Below, one piece after another: positions 35,695 to 48,199 of a stretch of DNA of 64,000 nt; positions within the stretch are counted from its first letter, which is position 1; every line of letters starts with the position of its first letter. Position numbers and translations under genes: made by a program. Source of the DNA: Eonycteris spelaea. Taxonomy: Eukaryota; Chordata; Mammalia; Chiroptera; Pteropodidae. The DNA lies in assembly GCA_003508835.1 (NCBI GenBank), contig PUFA01000006.1, forward strand, positions 2,356,001-2,420,000, written 5' to 3'. The notes under the pieces are model-generated. The model searched no databases and was not told the origin of the DNA. It saw nothing but the letters and a program-made list of their open reading frames with translations.

Positions 35695-37589
35695 CCAGGG
35701 CTCCACCAGCACGGCCAGCCACAGCCCAGGACAATCTACCTGTGATGGAGAGAAGGGCAGGACCAGTTAGCTGGTATCCACTACTGTCCCTACTGCCCAC
35801 CCATGCCACCTCCTAGCCTTACTCAGCACCCAGATTCCTGCTCATCCTCGCCGAGCAGCCAGAGCCCAGTTCAACAGTCCCCCTCGCCCTTGGACTGTGC
35901 GGGCTCCTCAATGAACCTCCAGGAACCCTCTAAAACAGCCCAACAGCCACACTACAGGGAGAGCACGAGAGGCCTTTAGGTCATTTTCTAAACCTGAATC
36001 AGGGGCAGGGAGGGCTACTGAGACCCGAGGGTGTACAGGCTATGCTCCTTCAGACCCTGAGTTTCCAACTTGCCTCCATAAGAGAACAGGGACAGAGAAA
36101 CAGGGTATGAGAGACACAGAGACCAAACGAAATGAGACAAAGATAGGAAGGAGGAAGAACTGAACAGACCCATACCTACGAGGGACTCCAGAGTCCCTAG
36201 AGCACGCTGTGCACCTTCCTCTCCCAGCAGGGAGGAAGGAGGGAGGCGGCCAGACCCTGCACACAGACCCCAGAGCACAAAACACAAACATGACAGCGAC
36301 AGTCAGGATCCATGTATCAGAGGCTTGAAACCAAAGCCACAACCTGTCTGGGCTCATCTGGACACTCAAGACGAGTTGTAACTGCCCACCTGGCTACCCT
36401 CATCCTATCCAATGCCCATGGCACCTTCCCATAGCACCTATCCACTCCGAAAGAAACTACAGGGAGGCCCTAGTGGCCACAAATGAGGGTGTTGGGCCCT
36501 AAGATTCAACCCCATACCTCCTCTGCTCTTGTCACAGCAGAGGTACGGGCAAACTTCAGGGAGCCATATGCTCGAAAGTGCCAACCGCACGGAGGCAGGA
36601 ACCCATGCATGGGGAAGACTGCGTTTGGGATTGGCTGAATGCCTCCAGGCCTTTGCTCACAGGTCTCCTCTCCTGGTGTTCCCTCTCTTCTCTGCCAGGA
36701 GTCTGCGTGAAGCCTCCAGCATGGCCACGCCACGCAGTTCAGGTACTCCACTCTCATTCCATCCTGATAGGGGGCTCCCGAGGGCCTCTCTCCCATGTCC
36801 TCTATAGTAGGCTTTAGGGGATTCATGCCAGTGCCCACCAGCTTGCTCTGAGTAGGAGCTACGCATAACAAGTCCCTCATTAATGTTCTAAAAACACCAC
36901 AGGACCGAGAGGAGGTGCAAGTGATGGTGAACGCACCTTGAGACCCGGCAACGGTACCCACTGACTCTGGTGGGAGAGCTGTGATCAGAGACAGGTACCA
37001 GTTGATTCACCATTGAAAAGAGAATCTGCAGGAGGTGACAAGAGAGGCAGGGCTCAAAGATGGCTCTGCTTCTTCCTAGAACCTGACCCCTAGTCTCAAC
37101 GGAGATAGTCAAAGGTCATGAAATCACAGGACAACAGGTGAGCAAAGGTGCTGGGACAAAGCAGGCAGAACTGTGAAGTGGAACAGGGGTGGACCACAAA
37201 GGGAAAAGGGTAGGAGATGTCCCTTGTCCCAGATCTTGCCAAAAGTCTGAGAGAGACAGGAGCTGAGCAGCACAAGCAAGAAAGTTGAAGAAGCATGGTG
37301 AGCATCCAGCCCCATCTACACTACGCCTAGAGTTCCCGCTCAAAAGATCAAAGAGCTCAGGTGGCTGACACGGGGGGTGGGGGGAGAGAGAGAGACCCTA
37401 TAATGAAGGCCACTTTGGAATGGAGGTCACATATCACCAAGGCCTGCCTAGGCTTGGTCATCACAGCCCAGCGGTGCAGCAGTGTGGCCAACCACAGAAT
37501 TCAACATCCCAGCAGACATCAGGTGGCAAACTGCCCAGCGAGGCTGTCATGGGGAAATAGTCCCCTAATACAATCATTCTATAGCCTCT

Positions 37590-38200
37590 GGTACAGACAT
37601 CATGGGCGCATAGCTCAGTGATACACTGCATCAAAGGACGGGCTGAGGGGCCTCACACAGACATCATGGGAGGCAAAAATATGCACAGAGGTTTAACCTC
37701 AGGTGTAAGCGCCTGGTGTGAACCCCTCAGGGCAGAGACATCACAGAGGTTTAACCCTCGGGAACACATCGCGAGGGCATTTCTCCCTGGGATGGACATG
37801 AAAGGGATGAAGCTACACAGAACAGACATTATGCAGGTACAATGACACAGCACAGTCACTCTGGGGCGTAACTCCCCAGGACAATCACGACAGTCTACCC
37901 CCCTATAGCTGCCCTGGTACACACAGCGGTGTAATTCCCAGGCGCAGACCTCACAGAGGTGTGGCCGTCTGGTTCAGACACCAGCACAGGTGTACACAGA
38001 AGGTCCGGACATCATGGGGGTGTAGCTGCCTGACAGACATTACAGGGGCATAATTCCCGCACATTAGCACAGAGGTGCAAGCCCGTTACAGACGTCATGG
38101 AGGTGTCAGTCCCCAGTACCTATATGAAAGGGGTGTATTTCTCCCATACAACCATCACGAGGGCGTAACTACAGAGCAGACACCATGGGGGACAATTGTG
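37590..38200 (+). repeat. Diverged minisatellite, unit about 30 bp
   Basis: The phrase cagacatcatgggggtgtag and its variants recur, with successive copies near 37945, 37975, 38006, 38033, 38061, 38090, 38119, 38149 and 38176 spaced 27-31 bp. Looser copies extend back to 37593. There are perhaps 20 units. It lies in intron 2 of PTPRF. Confidence 0.85.
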
Positions 38201-39464
38201 GATGAGAGTCCAATCACAGGTGTCAGAGAACCAGGGTCTCTGGTAACTCCGCCCCAGTGAGACAAAGACAAGGCGCCCTTACTTGGGGACTCCAGGAACA
38301 CCCTGTGTGTCTGGGTCTGGGGTATTCAGGACACTGTTCTGATCCAGAAAGCAGGCCAGGCAAAGGTGGAATAGTCAAAAAGCCATTTCCTCCCCCAGAG
38401 AGCTCTCCCAGTGGCCCATGGACACAGGGACATGGCTGCCAAGAGAAGGGGAGACCCGGAGACGCACACACACAGACACATTCTTGGGGAACTATTCAGA
38501 TTCAGGCAATCGCATAGCTTTCTTGCTTCACCAGGCTCCTGGCATTAGCAAGCTGCCTCCCACTCCACTCTGGGCACAGAGCCTGCCCGTGTCAGGCGGT
38601 GCAGGCCGCCCTCAGCTCTAGGGCCCTGTCGTCGGAGTCCCGGATCCCCCAGCCTGCCCCACTCCAGAGTGCTCAGGGTCACCTGAGCGGGGAAGGTAGG
38701 AGAGAAGCAGGGAGGCGGAACCGACGTTAGCCTTGCCGGGAACCTTCTGAATCTGGCATGACAGTGTTAAGCGCAGAGCGTCCACTTCCGCCAGCATGGC
38801 TGGGTGAGTCTGGGCTTCTAACGCCTGAGATAAAAACAAGGCCTCAACGCTTCACAGTCAGGCGCATCTCTGAATTGCACTGTGGACCACTGGTTATAGC
38901 AAACTGGCATATTTGGGCAGGAAAACAACTCCATACTGTGTATACTATAGAATATAATTGGATGTAATTTTCTAATAGAGAATAATTTTAACATATCCTT
39001 TTCCTTTGCTAAGTCAGTGTTAAGCTGCCAACTGCCCTTTCTTGGGAAGAGCCGTCCTTTATTCTCGAATTTTGTCCTTGGTGTTAAAATGTCCTTTCTT
39101 GTATGAAAAGATGGTGATAGAAGATAGCACTTTATTTTTAATGATGTCCTTACTTGACAAAATAAAAAACTGCCAAATCCATGTCTGGCCCCAAGTACTT
39201 TTGGCAATTATACCAGTTTGTGAAATCGAAGACCCTGGGAGTCACTGTTCTGAGGAAAAGTAAGGGGGAACAGGTACCACACACAGCCACAGGATTCAAA
39301 TATGAACATCACAAAAATGCACGTTACACAGAGGTCATATCACTTCCATGCAGCCCAACCTAACCACCCCTGTCAGCCTTAGAGCCGCCCACAGAGACTG
39401 TGTGATGCCAGAGATTTCGGGGGGGTTCCCTGGCTGGAGAATACCTAGGATCATTCCAGAGTCC

Positions 39465-39540
39465 TCCTCATGAATATGCAAACACAGATTGATTTGTTTC
39501 CCTTGGGCACGTGTTATTATTCACAAATATTAATCTCCAA
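39465..39540. promoter_or_regulatory. AT-rich patch with POU-like motif
   Basis: atgaatatgcaaa at 39470-39482 is close to octamer/MORE-type POU sites. It is followed by attattcacaaatattaatc with FOX- and TAAT-like cores. There is no repeat signature. The claim rests on motif only. Confidence 0.3.
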
Positions 39541-40204
39541 ATACCACCTGTTCCTCCAGCCTCCTCCTTGCCTCCTCCCTACACCAGGACCTTGGCTCCC
39601 TGGAGGCTGTGGCCCTAAAATGGACATCAGCAGGAAGGGTACTCAGGGCCCCATGGAGCACTGGCCAAGGGCAGAGGCCAGAGCTTGGGCGAGAGGAGCC
39701 TGAGGGCAGGGAGAACTGGGAGCTGTTCATCTTCTAATCAGCAGGCAGTTAACTGAGCACTTCTGTCACGTCCTGGACAGTTCACCGCATGGCACTGCAG
39801 CGGTGGCCGCGGAGGCAGAAACAGGCTTGTCACACTTGGGAAGGGAAAACCAACATGTTTCCAACTCTCACCAAACCAACTGCCAGATTATGACAGGAAT
39901 AAACCAGAGCTCAGCAGCGACCCCGGCCCTGGGGAAGGAGGTGGACGGCAAAGAGTCTGTGAGCACAGCCAGGAATAGCCCACCTGCCCTTTCATGGCTG
40001 GGCCTCCCAGCCCTTAGCTTCTTGGTCTCCCCTGGGAATGGAGGAGGGGGGTTAGGAAGAGTGTTCCAAAATCTCTGGGGGTGGCACAAAGTCCAGCAGA
40101 GGCTTAGCTCTGGGGGGAGACCAACGGAAGCAACAGAGGTACCTTCCTACAGCTATAATCCCTAAGCCACCAGCCCTCAGCTTCCTTCCTCAGGGGAGTG
40201 GAGC

Positions 40205-40350
40205 CTCCCTTTGGTTAATGTTCAATGTGGCTACTTCCAGGCCTCTGCACTTGCTGTTCTCTCTGTTGGGAAGAATGCCCTTCTCTTGCCCCCAGCCACC
40301 TACTCACTCGTCAGAACTCAGCTTAAGTGGCCAATAACTACAGATCTCCC
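40205..40350 (+). repeat. L2 LINE fragment
   Basis: ccaggcctctgcacttgctg followed by ttctctctgttgggaagaat is a standard L2 phrase in sense orientation. Confidence 0.75.
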
Positions 40351-40394
40351 TGGTTTTCCAGATTTGCACAGATTAGTGAAGGCAAGAGGTGGTA

Positions 40395-40622
40395 TAGACC
40401 AGTGGTTCTCAGTCTAGGGTAATTCTGTCTCCTGTGGGACATCTGGTAATGTCTAGAGACATCTGTTAAGACTAGGGATAGAGAGAGGGACAGGTGCTAC
40501 TAGCATCTAGTGGGAAGAAACAAAAGATGCTACTATATCTCCTATAACAAACAGGCCAGCCCCCGACAAGAAAGGATTATCTGAGCCAATGTCAACAGTA
40601 CTGAGGTTGAGAAACCCTGATG
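40395..40622 (+). repeat. MER20 (hAT-Charlie DNA transposon) copy
   Basis: It begins ccagtggttctcagtctagg and ends actgaggttgagaaaccctg. Internal phrases gtctagagacatctgtt and ctagcatctagtggg confirm MER20. It has inserted next to the L2 fragment. Confidence 0.88.
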
Positions 40623-41389
40623 TAGACAGCAAGATCTTTTGCTGATGTAACCTAGGACCTATTCTAGTCCCTGCCCCAGAACCCAGTCCCCTATGAGCAC
40701 CCTGGGCCTCGTACCCAAGGAGGCCTCAGCCTGACTTAACTCTAATATTAGCTGTCGCTGGGTCTCAGGACCTCAGAGCACAGAAGTCACATCCCCTTTA
40801 GACGTACCAGCAGGACACAGGGTTCCACTTTTAGGCACCTTTTCTGATGAAACTGGGTTCCCAGGTAGGTCAGACCCATCATCTCAGGATGAACAGGTAA
40901 AGGGACATAAGGTATCTGCACAGTGAAGGGACACACGGTATTCCCACACCTACCCTCCCCATCTGACCTTTCTAACCTGTGACAAGGCCTTTCTTGCAGC
41001 AGCTTCTAAATAACCCCAAAGCCTATCTCACGACGCATAGGATCTGACCCCCAGCAGATACCGAATACGTGTTCATTGCCCTCCTCTGCCCAGGCCAGAC
41101 ACTTCTCTTCCATGCCTTCTTCATTCAGCCGTCTGTGCAGAACTGTTCAGTGAACCTGCTGGGCCCTGAGCCAGGAGGCAGGGTGATGAAAAGACAGTCA
41201 TAGGCTCTGCCTACAAGAAGCTCAGAGAGGATGGCCTAACTAGAACTCACCCTCCCTGATTCCATTCCTCTTCCAGGTTCCCACCTCAGTGACGGCACTA
41301 CCTCCAACCTGGGCACCCAAGCCAGCCAGTCCTCAGATGCTCCCCTTTCCTCATCCCACGCACCTAGGGGATCAGTAAGTTTGAATCTG

Positions 41390-42300
41390 CCCTGTATCCA
41401 TCCCAAACACCACCACGTGAAGACCTCATCCCTGCCCACCTCTTTAGTGGGCTTCCTGCCTCCAGTCGCTCTCTTCCAATCCATCCTGCACACAAACCAA
41501 TGCCCCTTTTTAACTTACCATAATGCGAATCTGATCATGTCCCTCAAGCATGCCCTGTTTGCTGCTTTATTCCACAGCAGACACACAATGTTTCATAATT
41601 GATAAAATGGATAGATGAATGCATGGATGTTGCTTCTCTGCTTAAGAACCTTCAATGCCTCCAAGTCACCCGCGGGAAAATGCTCAAAGTCCTGAGACAC
41701 ATCCAAGTCCCATTACGCTCTCTGACTCCAGTTTAACTTTCCAACCTCATTCCTTGCAACTCCAACCCACCCACTTGTGCTTCTAACAGAAAGAAAACCT
41801 CGAGGAGACAAGGAGGGATGATATATGCCTCAGATCCTGGGGGTATCCTATTCTTTTTACCGCAATCTACAGTCGACAAGAACAGTCTTTTCTATAGAAA
41901 CACAGTGTATGGAAAAGCAGACAATTCTGGTGTAAGTTCCAGGATGTCGCCCAGAAGCCTATTTCACACCTACACCAGCTGACGAGCAGCATGTCAGTCC
42001 CCACCCACTGCTATCATCCATTCTGGTCAGAAACCTGGGAGCAACCCTGACACCTCCCCTCCCTCATGCCCCACATTCAGTCCGTCACCATGTCCCATCT
42101 ACTCTGCCTCCCTAAATAGCACTCAAATCCCTTCTCTCCACCTCCATCACCACCTTCCTGGTCCAGGCCTCCATCATCTCTCAGCCACAGGCGTACTGGA
42201 TCATGCCAAGCACCTAGGAACCACCCTTCTATGGCTCTCCACCAGCCTGGGAAAAAACCCAAGCTGCTCGGCCTGGCCCGCAGGGCCCCTCTGTGCCCCT
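41390..42300 (+). repeat. L2 LINE, long copy
   Basis: The L2 sequence is recognisable as caatccatcctgcacacaaa, gaatctgatcatgtccctca, aaccttcaatgcctccaagt, and again as gcaaccctgacacctcccct and cagtccgtcaccatgtccca. The order suggests two overlapping or rearranged copies. It ends within about 30 bp of PTPRF exon 2. Confidence 0.75.
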
Positions 42301-42325
42301 AGCCCCACACATTGGGCGCACTCAC

Positions 42326-42412
42326 CGGATCTTTACTGGCTCACACCAATCACTCTCAGTCACTCTGGGACAACCAGCATTGAGGGCAGGGCACCGGGGC
42401 CTCCGCTCCTTC
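42326..42412 (-). other. PTPRF: PTPRF exon 2, 5' untranslated (87 nt)
   Basis: Read on the minus strand, the sequence has a strong acceptor (cctttcttctctctgcag), then 87 nt beginning GAAGGAGCGGAGG and ending AAAGATCCG, then a strong donor gtgagtgcg. It has no open frame leading into the PTPRF start; instead it carries the short ATG...TGA at 42380-42360. Its position between exon 1 and the start-codon exon, and the frame it shares with the exon 1 upstream ORF, argue that it is a real leader exon. It is flanked on both sides by old L2 sequence in the opposite orientation. Inclusion needs transcript support. Confidence 0.72.
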
Positions 42413-42599
42413 CTGCAGAGAGAAGAAAGGATGAGACCATCGAGAATTTCATCACAGTCGAGTATATACTGACACGAAAAGACATTCAAAATTTGCTGTT
42501 TACGCAGAGGGGAAAAAAGGCAGGTTACGGAACTGTTTGTGTAAGATGGTCTCCGCTTAGTGAAAATGCCCATCACTTCACTCACTCACTCACTCACTA

Positions 42600-43170
42600 C
42601 TTCTGAGCACCTACTACCTACCAGGCTTTCTTCCAGCCACCCAGCTTATGGCTGTGAACACCACGGACCAAGTCCCTGATGTCAGCAGTAACACTGTGTC
42701 CAAACTCCTCAGCATAACCATCCAGCCAGAGGAGCAGCCGGCATTACCACCTCTGCAGCCACACCTGCCCATGTTTTCCTCCTTCCCACCAGCCAGCTGC
42801 AAGAACTTCCCCTTCTCACTCTCAATGTGCCACATTGCTTCCAGTCTTCCAGCCTTGCCCATGCTATATGCCACTGCCTGGAATGCACTATCCATATTCT
42901 TCTAGCCAACTATCCCTGGATCTCAGAGCTGATGGCACTTTCTCAGGGAAGTCTTCCATGGCGTCCCAGAATACATGCTGGACCCTTGCCTTGGAGCAGT
43001 GACCACAACGTGATGATCTATTTACACATTTGCTGAGTGGTCACTGAGTCATGAGCTTGGCGTGTGCCTCTCTGAGCTCCATACCCCTAGCACCCAGCAG
43101 AAAGCTAGCACATAGTAGGTACTCTGTCAAGGTCTCCTGAATGAGTGGACGAATACATGAATGAGTTCAC
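42600..43170 (+). repeat. L2 LINE fragments
   Basis: ctgagcacctactacctacc, ctatatgccactgcctggaa and gctagcacatagtaggtact are L2-class phrases in sense orientation. Confidence 0.7.
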
Positions 43171-45149
43171 AGGAAACAGCCCAGCCTGGAAGAGCCACAC
43201 TAGCACAGCATACAGGCAGCCTTCTAAGAAGCTTTGGAAGGAATTTTTATTTTTGACTTTCTGCTTCTCTATAATTTTTAAAAGGAAGGTGTGCCCCTAG
43301 ATGCCTCCTCCGCTGGCACACACACAGCGACAGAGCCCGGCCCCTTCCTTCTAGAACCATTACCAACATCCTACCAGCGTGGGCACCGTCCTGGGTGGGG
43401 GCAGGGGTCAGACACACCCACTCCATCTGATCACTACCTCACTGCAGCTCAGTGACTTGGCACCACTGGTGACCACTCGATGCAGGCTGCACCTCACAGC
43501 AGCCTTCTCCTCAGCCTCACACCCCCACATGCACATCAATCCACCCCGAACAGCAACGTTATCGTGGCTTCTCCCAAAGTGAACACACAGGAAAAGGGCT
43601 CAGGGAGCACCGTTAACGGCCCAGGCCGCCCTCCCTGACCGAGGAATAGTCCTCACCGGAGACTGGCTGCCTTAGCCAACATGGGGGACTATCGACTAAA
43701 GACTCCCCAACCCAGTACCATCAGCACTGACCATCAAGCTCACACCCTCTCCTGCCTCCATCCCCACCCTGGCCCCAGGAACCAACAGCCCTGTGCCTCA
43801 CTCAGGATGGCTGCTTACTTTCCTCCCCCAGCCCTCTGAGCTTCTCCACAAAGTTCCCTGTGGCCACGGCTCCAGTACACAGGCTGCCAGGCGAGTCTGG
43901 CCAGACAAACCAGCTTCCGTGTCCCAAACTCAAAGGCCCGTTTGTCTGGGGATGCTCGAGGCGCTCACAGTGCCAGATGTGTGGCTTTTAGCTCCACCTT
44001 TGATCATGGACCTGGGGGCAGAGTTCCAGGAGGAGGACAGAGAGGTCCCCCAAGCCAGGAGGCAATACTGCTACAACCATGGCCACACCAGGAACACTGG
44101 GCCTGGTGTCCTGAGGCTGGATCTAAACTGAGCAGGAGCCACACCTGGAAAGAAGTATGTGCTCCAAATGGCTTGAAGGCAGTCACAGAACAGATAAAAC
44201 AGGCACTTAGAAAGACCCTAGAGCACACGGAACAGCATCAGGGCAGGATTCTAGAATAGCCAGAATAGCTCCTGGCACCATACCAGTCAGGGGTCAAACT
44301 GGCCCCCAAACCATCTAGACAGGCAATCAGAATCACCCCTTGGCTTCACCAGAACCACTCTAGACTTACCCTGGGACGAGCCCAGAACAATCGGAACTGC
44401 TGGTTACACCCAGAAGACCAACTAGAAAGCTACTCGAAGAGAACCTGACTGGTATTGGAACCAGGTTAGAAATCGCTAGTTGGCACCCACAAAGGCCTCA
44501 GACGGGGTGAGTCTGGCAGCTATGATTAAGACCAGGTAAGAAAGCCTTGGCACCAACTTGGGCCTGGCCCCCAGCAGGGCTCTCCTCACCTGCCAGGCCT
44601 GGAACCTGGCCTGGCAGCGGGACCAGGAACAAGTTGCAATCTAGAGAAGCACAGACAGTGCTCTGGAACAGCCCCAGGCAGCCCCTGTGGCTGCACCAGC
44701 AACAGTCCCCAGAAGCAGCAGCTAAAACACTGCCCAAGAGCAAAAACCATTGTTCTCAGATCTGGAGGCTCGAGATGCACAAAGTCCAGGTACCTCTGGA
44801 CCTCAGAGGCAGACAACAGGAGGAAAGAACCTCGCTAGATGTCCAGGTGGAGGAAATGGAAAACTGAACTCTGAGGCTGCCCTTCTCAGAATCCCCTCTA
44901 CCTACCCAAACACTGGGCTTTTTCTTCCTCTCAAGTCTTCCCACATCAGCCCACCTGAAGGTCAAAGATACCTAAGCAACACACACTATCCCATAGATGA
45001 TGATGAGGGATGTGGGCTGGGCAAAACCTTTACTGAGCTCCCCCTACTTGCTAGTCTAAGCTCAGAAATGCAGCTACTTTAGGTGAGCAGGTGCCCTAAC
45101 CACAACAATGTAGTTTTTAAAGTTCCTTCCCATTTTGATGGGGGTGGGT

Positions 45150-45415
45150 TTGTACCACCCTGTTAATGATGATTATAATAACAACTGCTAACACTGAGAT
45201 AGTGCTTACCTCAGAACAAGGACTTTCTGCATATTAACTTTAATCCTCATAACAACCCTATGAAGAATGGAATTCTATTACATGTTTGACAACTAAGAAA
45301 ACTGATGCAGAAATGTTAAACAACTTGCTCAAAGTCACACTGCAATGAAGTGGAGTTGAACCCCAACAGTTAGACACCCGCCTGTGCTTTTAACCACTGA
45401 GGCTGTTTCTCCTGA
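45150..45415 (-). repeat. MIR SINE, long
   Basis: The antisense order is taatcctcataacaacccta, tgaagaatggaattctatta, acttgctcaaagtcacactg and cttttaaccactgaggctgt. Confidence 0.8.
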
Positions 45416-46330
45416 TGAGCACAGCTCCACACTCCCTTCGTAGAGCTCTCTGTCCTTTCTCTGGCCCAGACTTCTCTCTCAAACTCCAGATGCTCATGCC
45501 CGACCCCTCCAGATGTTCCCCCAACCCAGAAATTCAAATGCTGCATCTCAAAGGCAATGTGTCCAACCATGAACTCATTATCTGTCCCCCTGCCCCGAAA
45601 CTACCTATCCTCCCAAGTCCCTAGTTCTACGAAGTCACTTTCAGGAATCTGAACCCCTTCTCTTTCTCTCCTCACCTCACATCCAACAAATCACCCTGTC
45701 CTAATAAATATGCCTTCTAAATAAGCTCCATGCTACTGCCCTATCCAAACCCACCATTCATCTCTTGCCTGATTTACCTGCACCTTCCTTCTCATTGGGC
45801 ATCCTGTCTCCAGCCACTTCCTACAGCCAGAGTCCCCTTCTAGAAACATAAATCTGACCATAACACACTCAACATCCCCCACCCCAAGCTTTAATCCTTT
45901 GGTGTCTTCCTTCTGTGTTCTCAGAGTAAAATCACACCTACTTAACAGGCCATTCAAGGCCCTCTGTGATCTGTTATATCTCTGAATACCCCACAAGTGA
46001 CAAGACCTGAATCTTCCTCATATGGTTTTTTTCTGCCTGGAGTGCCCTTTCTGAGACTGGCAAACTCCTATTCATCCTTCAAAACCCAGTTGAGATAGCC
46101 CCTTCTTTGTTCCCTCTGGGACTATCTCACCTTGACCTCTGACTCTCCCTTGTCTTATCACATTGAACACTCCCAACCTTCTAACCTCAGCTCAGAATTA
46201 CAGCTGCTTTCAGTGAGCTGATGCTGCCTCTTCTACACAGCGTTAGTCCACTGGAAGCAAGGCGGCCTGGCTGAAAGCGCGAAGCCCAGAGTCTGGCACA
46301 CAGTCAGCAATCAATAAGAGGTTACTGAAT
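45416..46330 (+). repeat. L2 LINE, long copy
   Basis: Sense L2 runs from tccaaccatgaactcattat through acataaatctgaccataaca, ccattcaaggccctctgtga, tcttcctcatatggtttttt and the 3' tail ctggcacacagtcagcaatc. Confidence 0.85.
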
Positions 46331-46439
46331 TGCTCCGCATTCCCATGATGCAATCTGTCCCCCAGGGACCATGAGTCTCCCAAGGGCAAGGCCCTGGCTG
46401 CAAGCTTGGTCCAAGCACACAGCAGTGTCAGTCACATGG

Positions 46440-46620
46440 GAAGTGACTACCAATGATGCTGATGCACCACCAAACAGTTCTCTTGGGCTCTCACAACCGC
46501 CCTGGCACCTGACCAGGGTTGGATTAGCTGCCCCATTTTAAAGAGGGTCAAACTGAGCCTCAGGGAGAAGGGATCTCCTCAGGGTCTCCAGCTGGGAAGC
46601 AGAGGAGCTGCAGAGTGTGT
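46440..46620 (-). repeat. MIR SINE
   Basis: The antisense core reads tgccccattttaaagagggt, then caaactgagcctcagggaga and gtctccagctgggaagcaga. Confidence 0.65.
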
Positions 46621-48199
46621 CACAGCCTCTACAAAGGAATTCTGGGTCCTAACTCCCCCTGACTGAGGGGCCTCAAGCCTGGACTCCCAGTAAGGGTGAT
46701 GGGAGAGAGTGGAGGAGCATGGAGTGCCAAGGGCAGCATTTTGTGGCATACCAACACAATTTCCAAGAGAAGTTTTAGCAGACTCAGTCTCCTCTTACTG
46801 CAGCCCCCTGCCCAAACTGTGTCACCTGCACCCAAATCTAGCCTCCTTCCTCAGAAGCCCTGCACGCCACACATCTACCCTCGCAGGGTGCACAAGGCTG
46901 AACAGAGAGGATGGGTGCAGGAGAGGAGAAAGACAGGGAGGAAGGACGGAATTATGTTAAAACAATTCCCCTGTTAAAGGAAAGAAAAAGGGAAGAGGCA
47001 GAGCAGTGGAAAAGAAAAACAACCACGAAGACATTTGGTGAGGGGGACACCGAGCAAGCAAAAATATACAAGGAAGTGTCAATGAGAAGGCACAAGACTG
47101 TGAGTGTGCACACACTCCTCCCTGGATGTGCACGGGGCGCTGTGAGAGCCCAAGTACAGAAGAGGTGCATGGCATGCAAACACAGCAAATTTCTGAGCTC
47201 TGGCTGTGGAGAAGGCCCAAGTGTGCAAGTGCAGGGCAGGAAGGTAAGTGGATGTTGGGGGGTGGGTGACCGGGTATGGGAAGGAGGAGGGTGTGTGTGG
47301 CCTGGGGCTGCGGATGTGGGGGCTGTGCTTGAGGAGTTACACCTGCTCCTTCTTGAAGCCCTAGGCTCATTCATATAATCAGTGAAAAACAGGGATTCTT
47401 GCTCCCTGAAGCAAGAGTTAATAAGGAGCTAAGCATAGAATTTCCTGAGATTTCCTGTCAGAACCTTCCTCTGGAGCCCATCAGATCCCTGCTACCTCCC
47501 AAAGGATCCCTCAGCAGATCCTTTCCTTTCTCAGGGAATCCCTCACCCTGGAGAAATCCCCTGGAAGCATCACCCTGGCTCCTTTTCCAGGCCTCCCACC
47601 CCAATGCACTTTCCTGGATTCTTTGGCCAGATTTGGCTCCAGGTCACCCTGGATCCCAGCCCTTGTCTGTTCAAAAGCCAAAGTGGAGCCTTTACCCCAC
47701 CACTCAGCAGTCCAGCCTCTGGGGCTGTGCCTCACTACCTCCAGGGGAATCCACAGGATCCCCTCACACGGGCAGCCTCCCTTCCATTTCACAGCTCAGA
47801 GAGAGACAGGACTCCCACCCCCAACCCGCCCCAACTCGGGGGCCCTGTACTGGAGGAGGGGGCATGTTAAAAGGGGAGGAAAGCCAGCTCCTCCCCCACC
47901 CTGGGGTGGAAGAACCAGAGGGGCAGCATTCCACAGAACTGGGGAGGGGGCCTTGCAGAAGGGGGCAGAGACTGGCTCGGGTCAGTGGGAGAGACATTAA
48001 GAGACCAGTGAGAGACACGGCTGAGAGACCCAGGGAGAAAGACTCAGAGATGGGGGAGGGGGCGCAGAAATACCCAGGGAGGGACAGCGGAGAGACCCTG
48101 GGATTGCGGGGTGGGGGTGCAGGGGAGACTGGGAGGCAGTGATACAGAGACGGTGAAGGGCAGAGATAGAGACCAAGACACAGAGGGAAAGAGAGAAAG

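Larger units (their letters stand above)
35740..42325 (-). other. PTPRF: PTPRF intron 2
   Basis: The donor is gtgagtgcg at 42325 and the acceptor tctccatcacag lies before 35739. The contents are: L2 sequence at about 41390-42300; a MER20 copy at about 40395-40622; an L2 fragment at about 40205-40350; an AT-rich block with a POU-like motif near 39470; a diverged minisatellite of roughly 30-bp units at about 37590-38200; and otherwise unremarkable sequence. No additional exon is supported. Confidence 0.75.

Noticed and set aside
37605..37625. tRNA A-box-like phrase gcatagctcagtg
   Set aside because: No B box or cloverleaf follows. It is one unit of the minisatellite.
47399..48142. 247-codon plus-strand open frame
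   Set aside because: There is no recognisable domain, no splice context, and the end is purine-rich low complexity. It is antisense to PTPRF intron 1.
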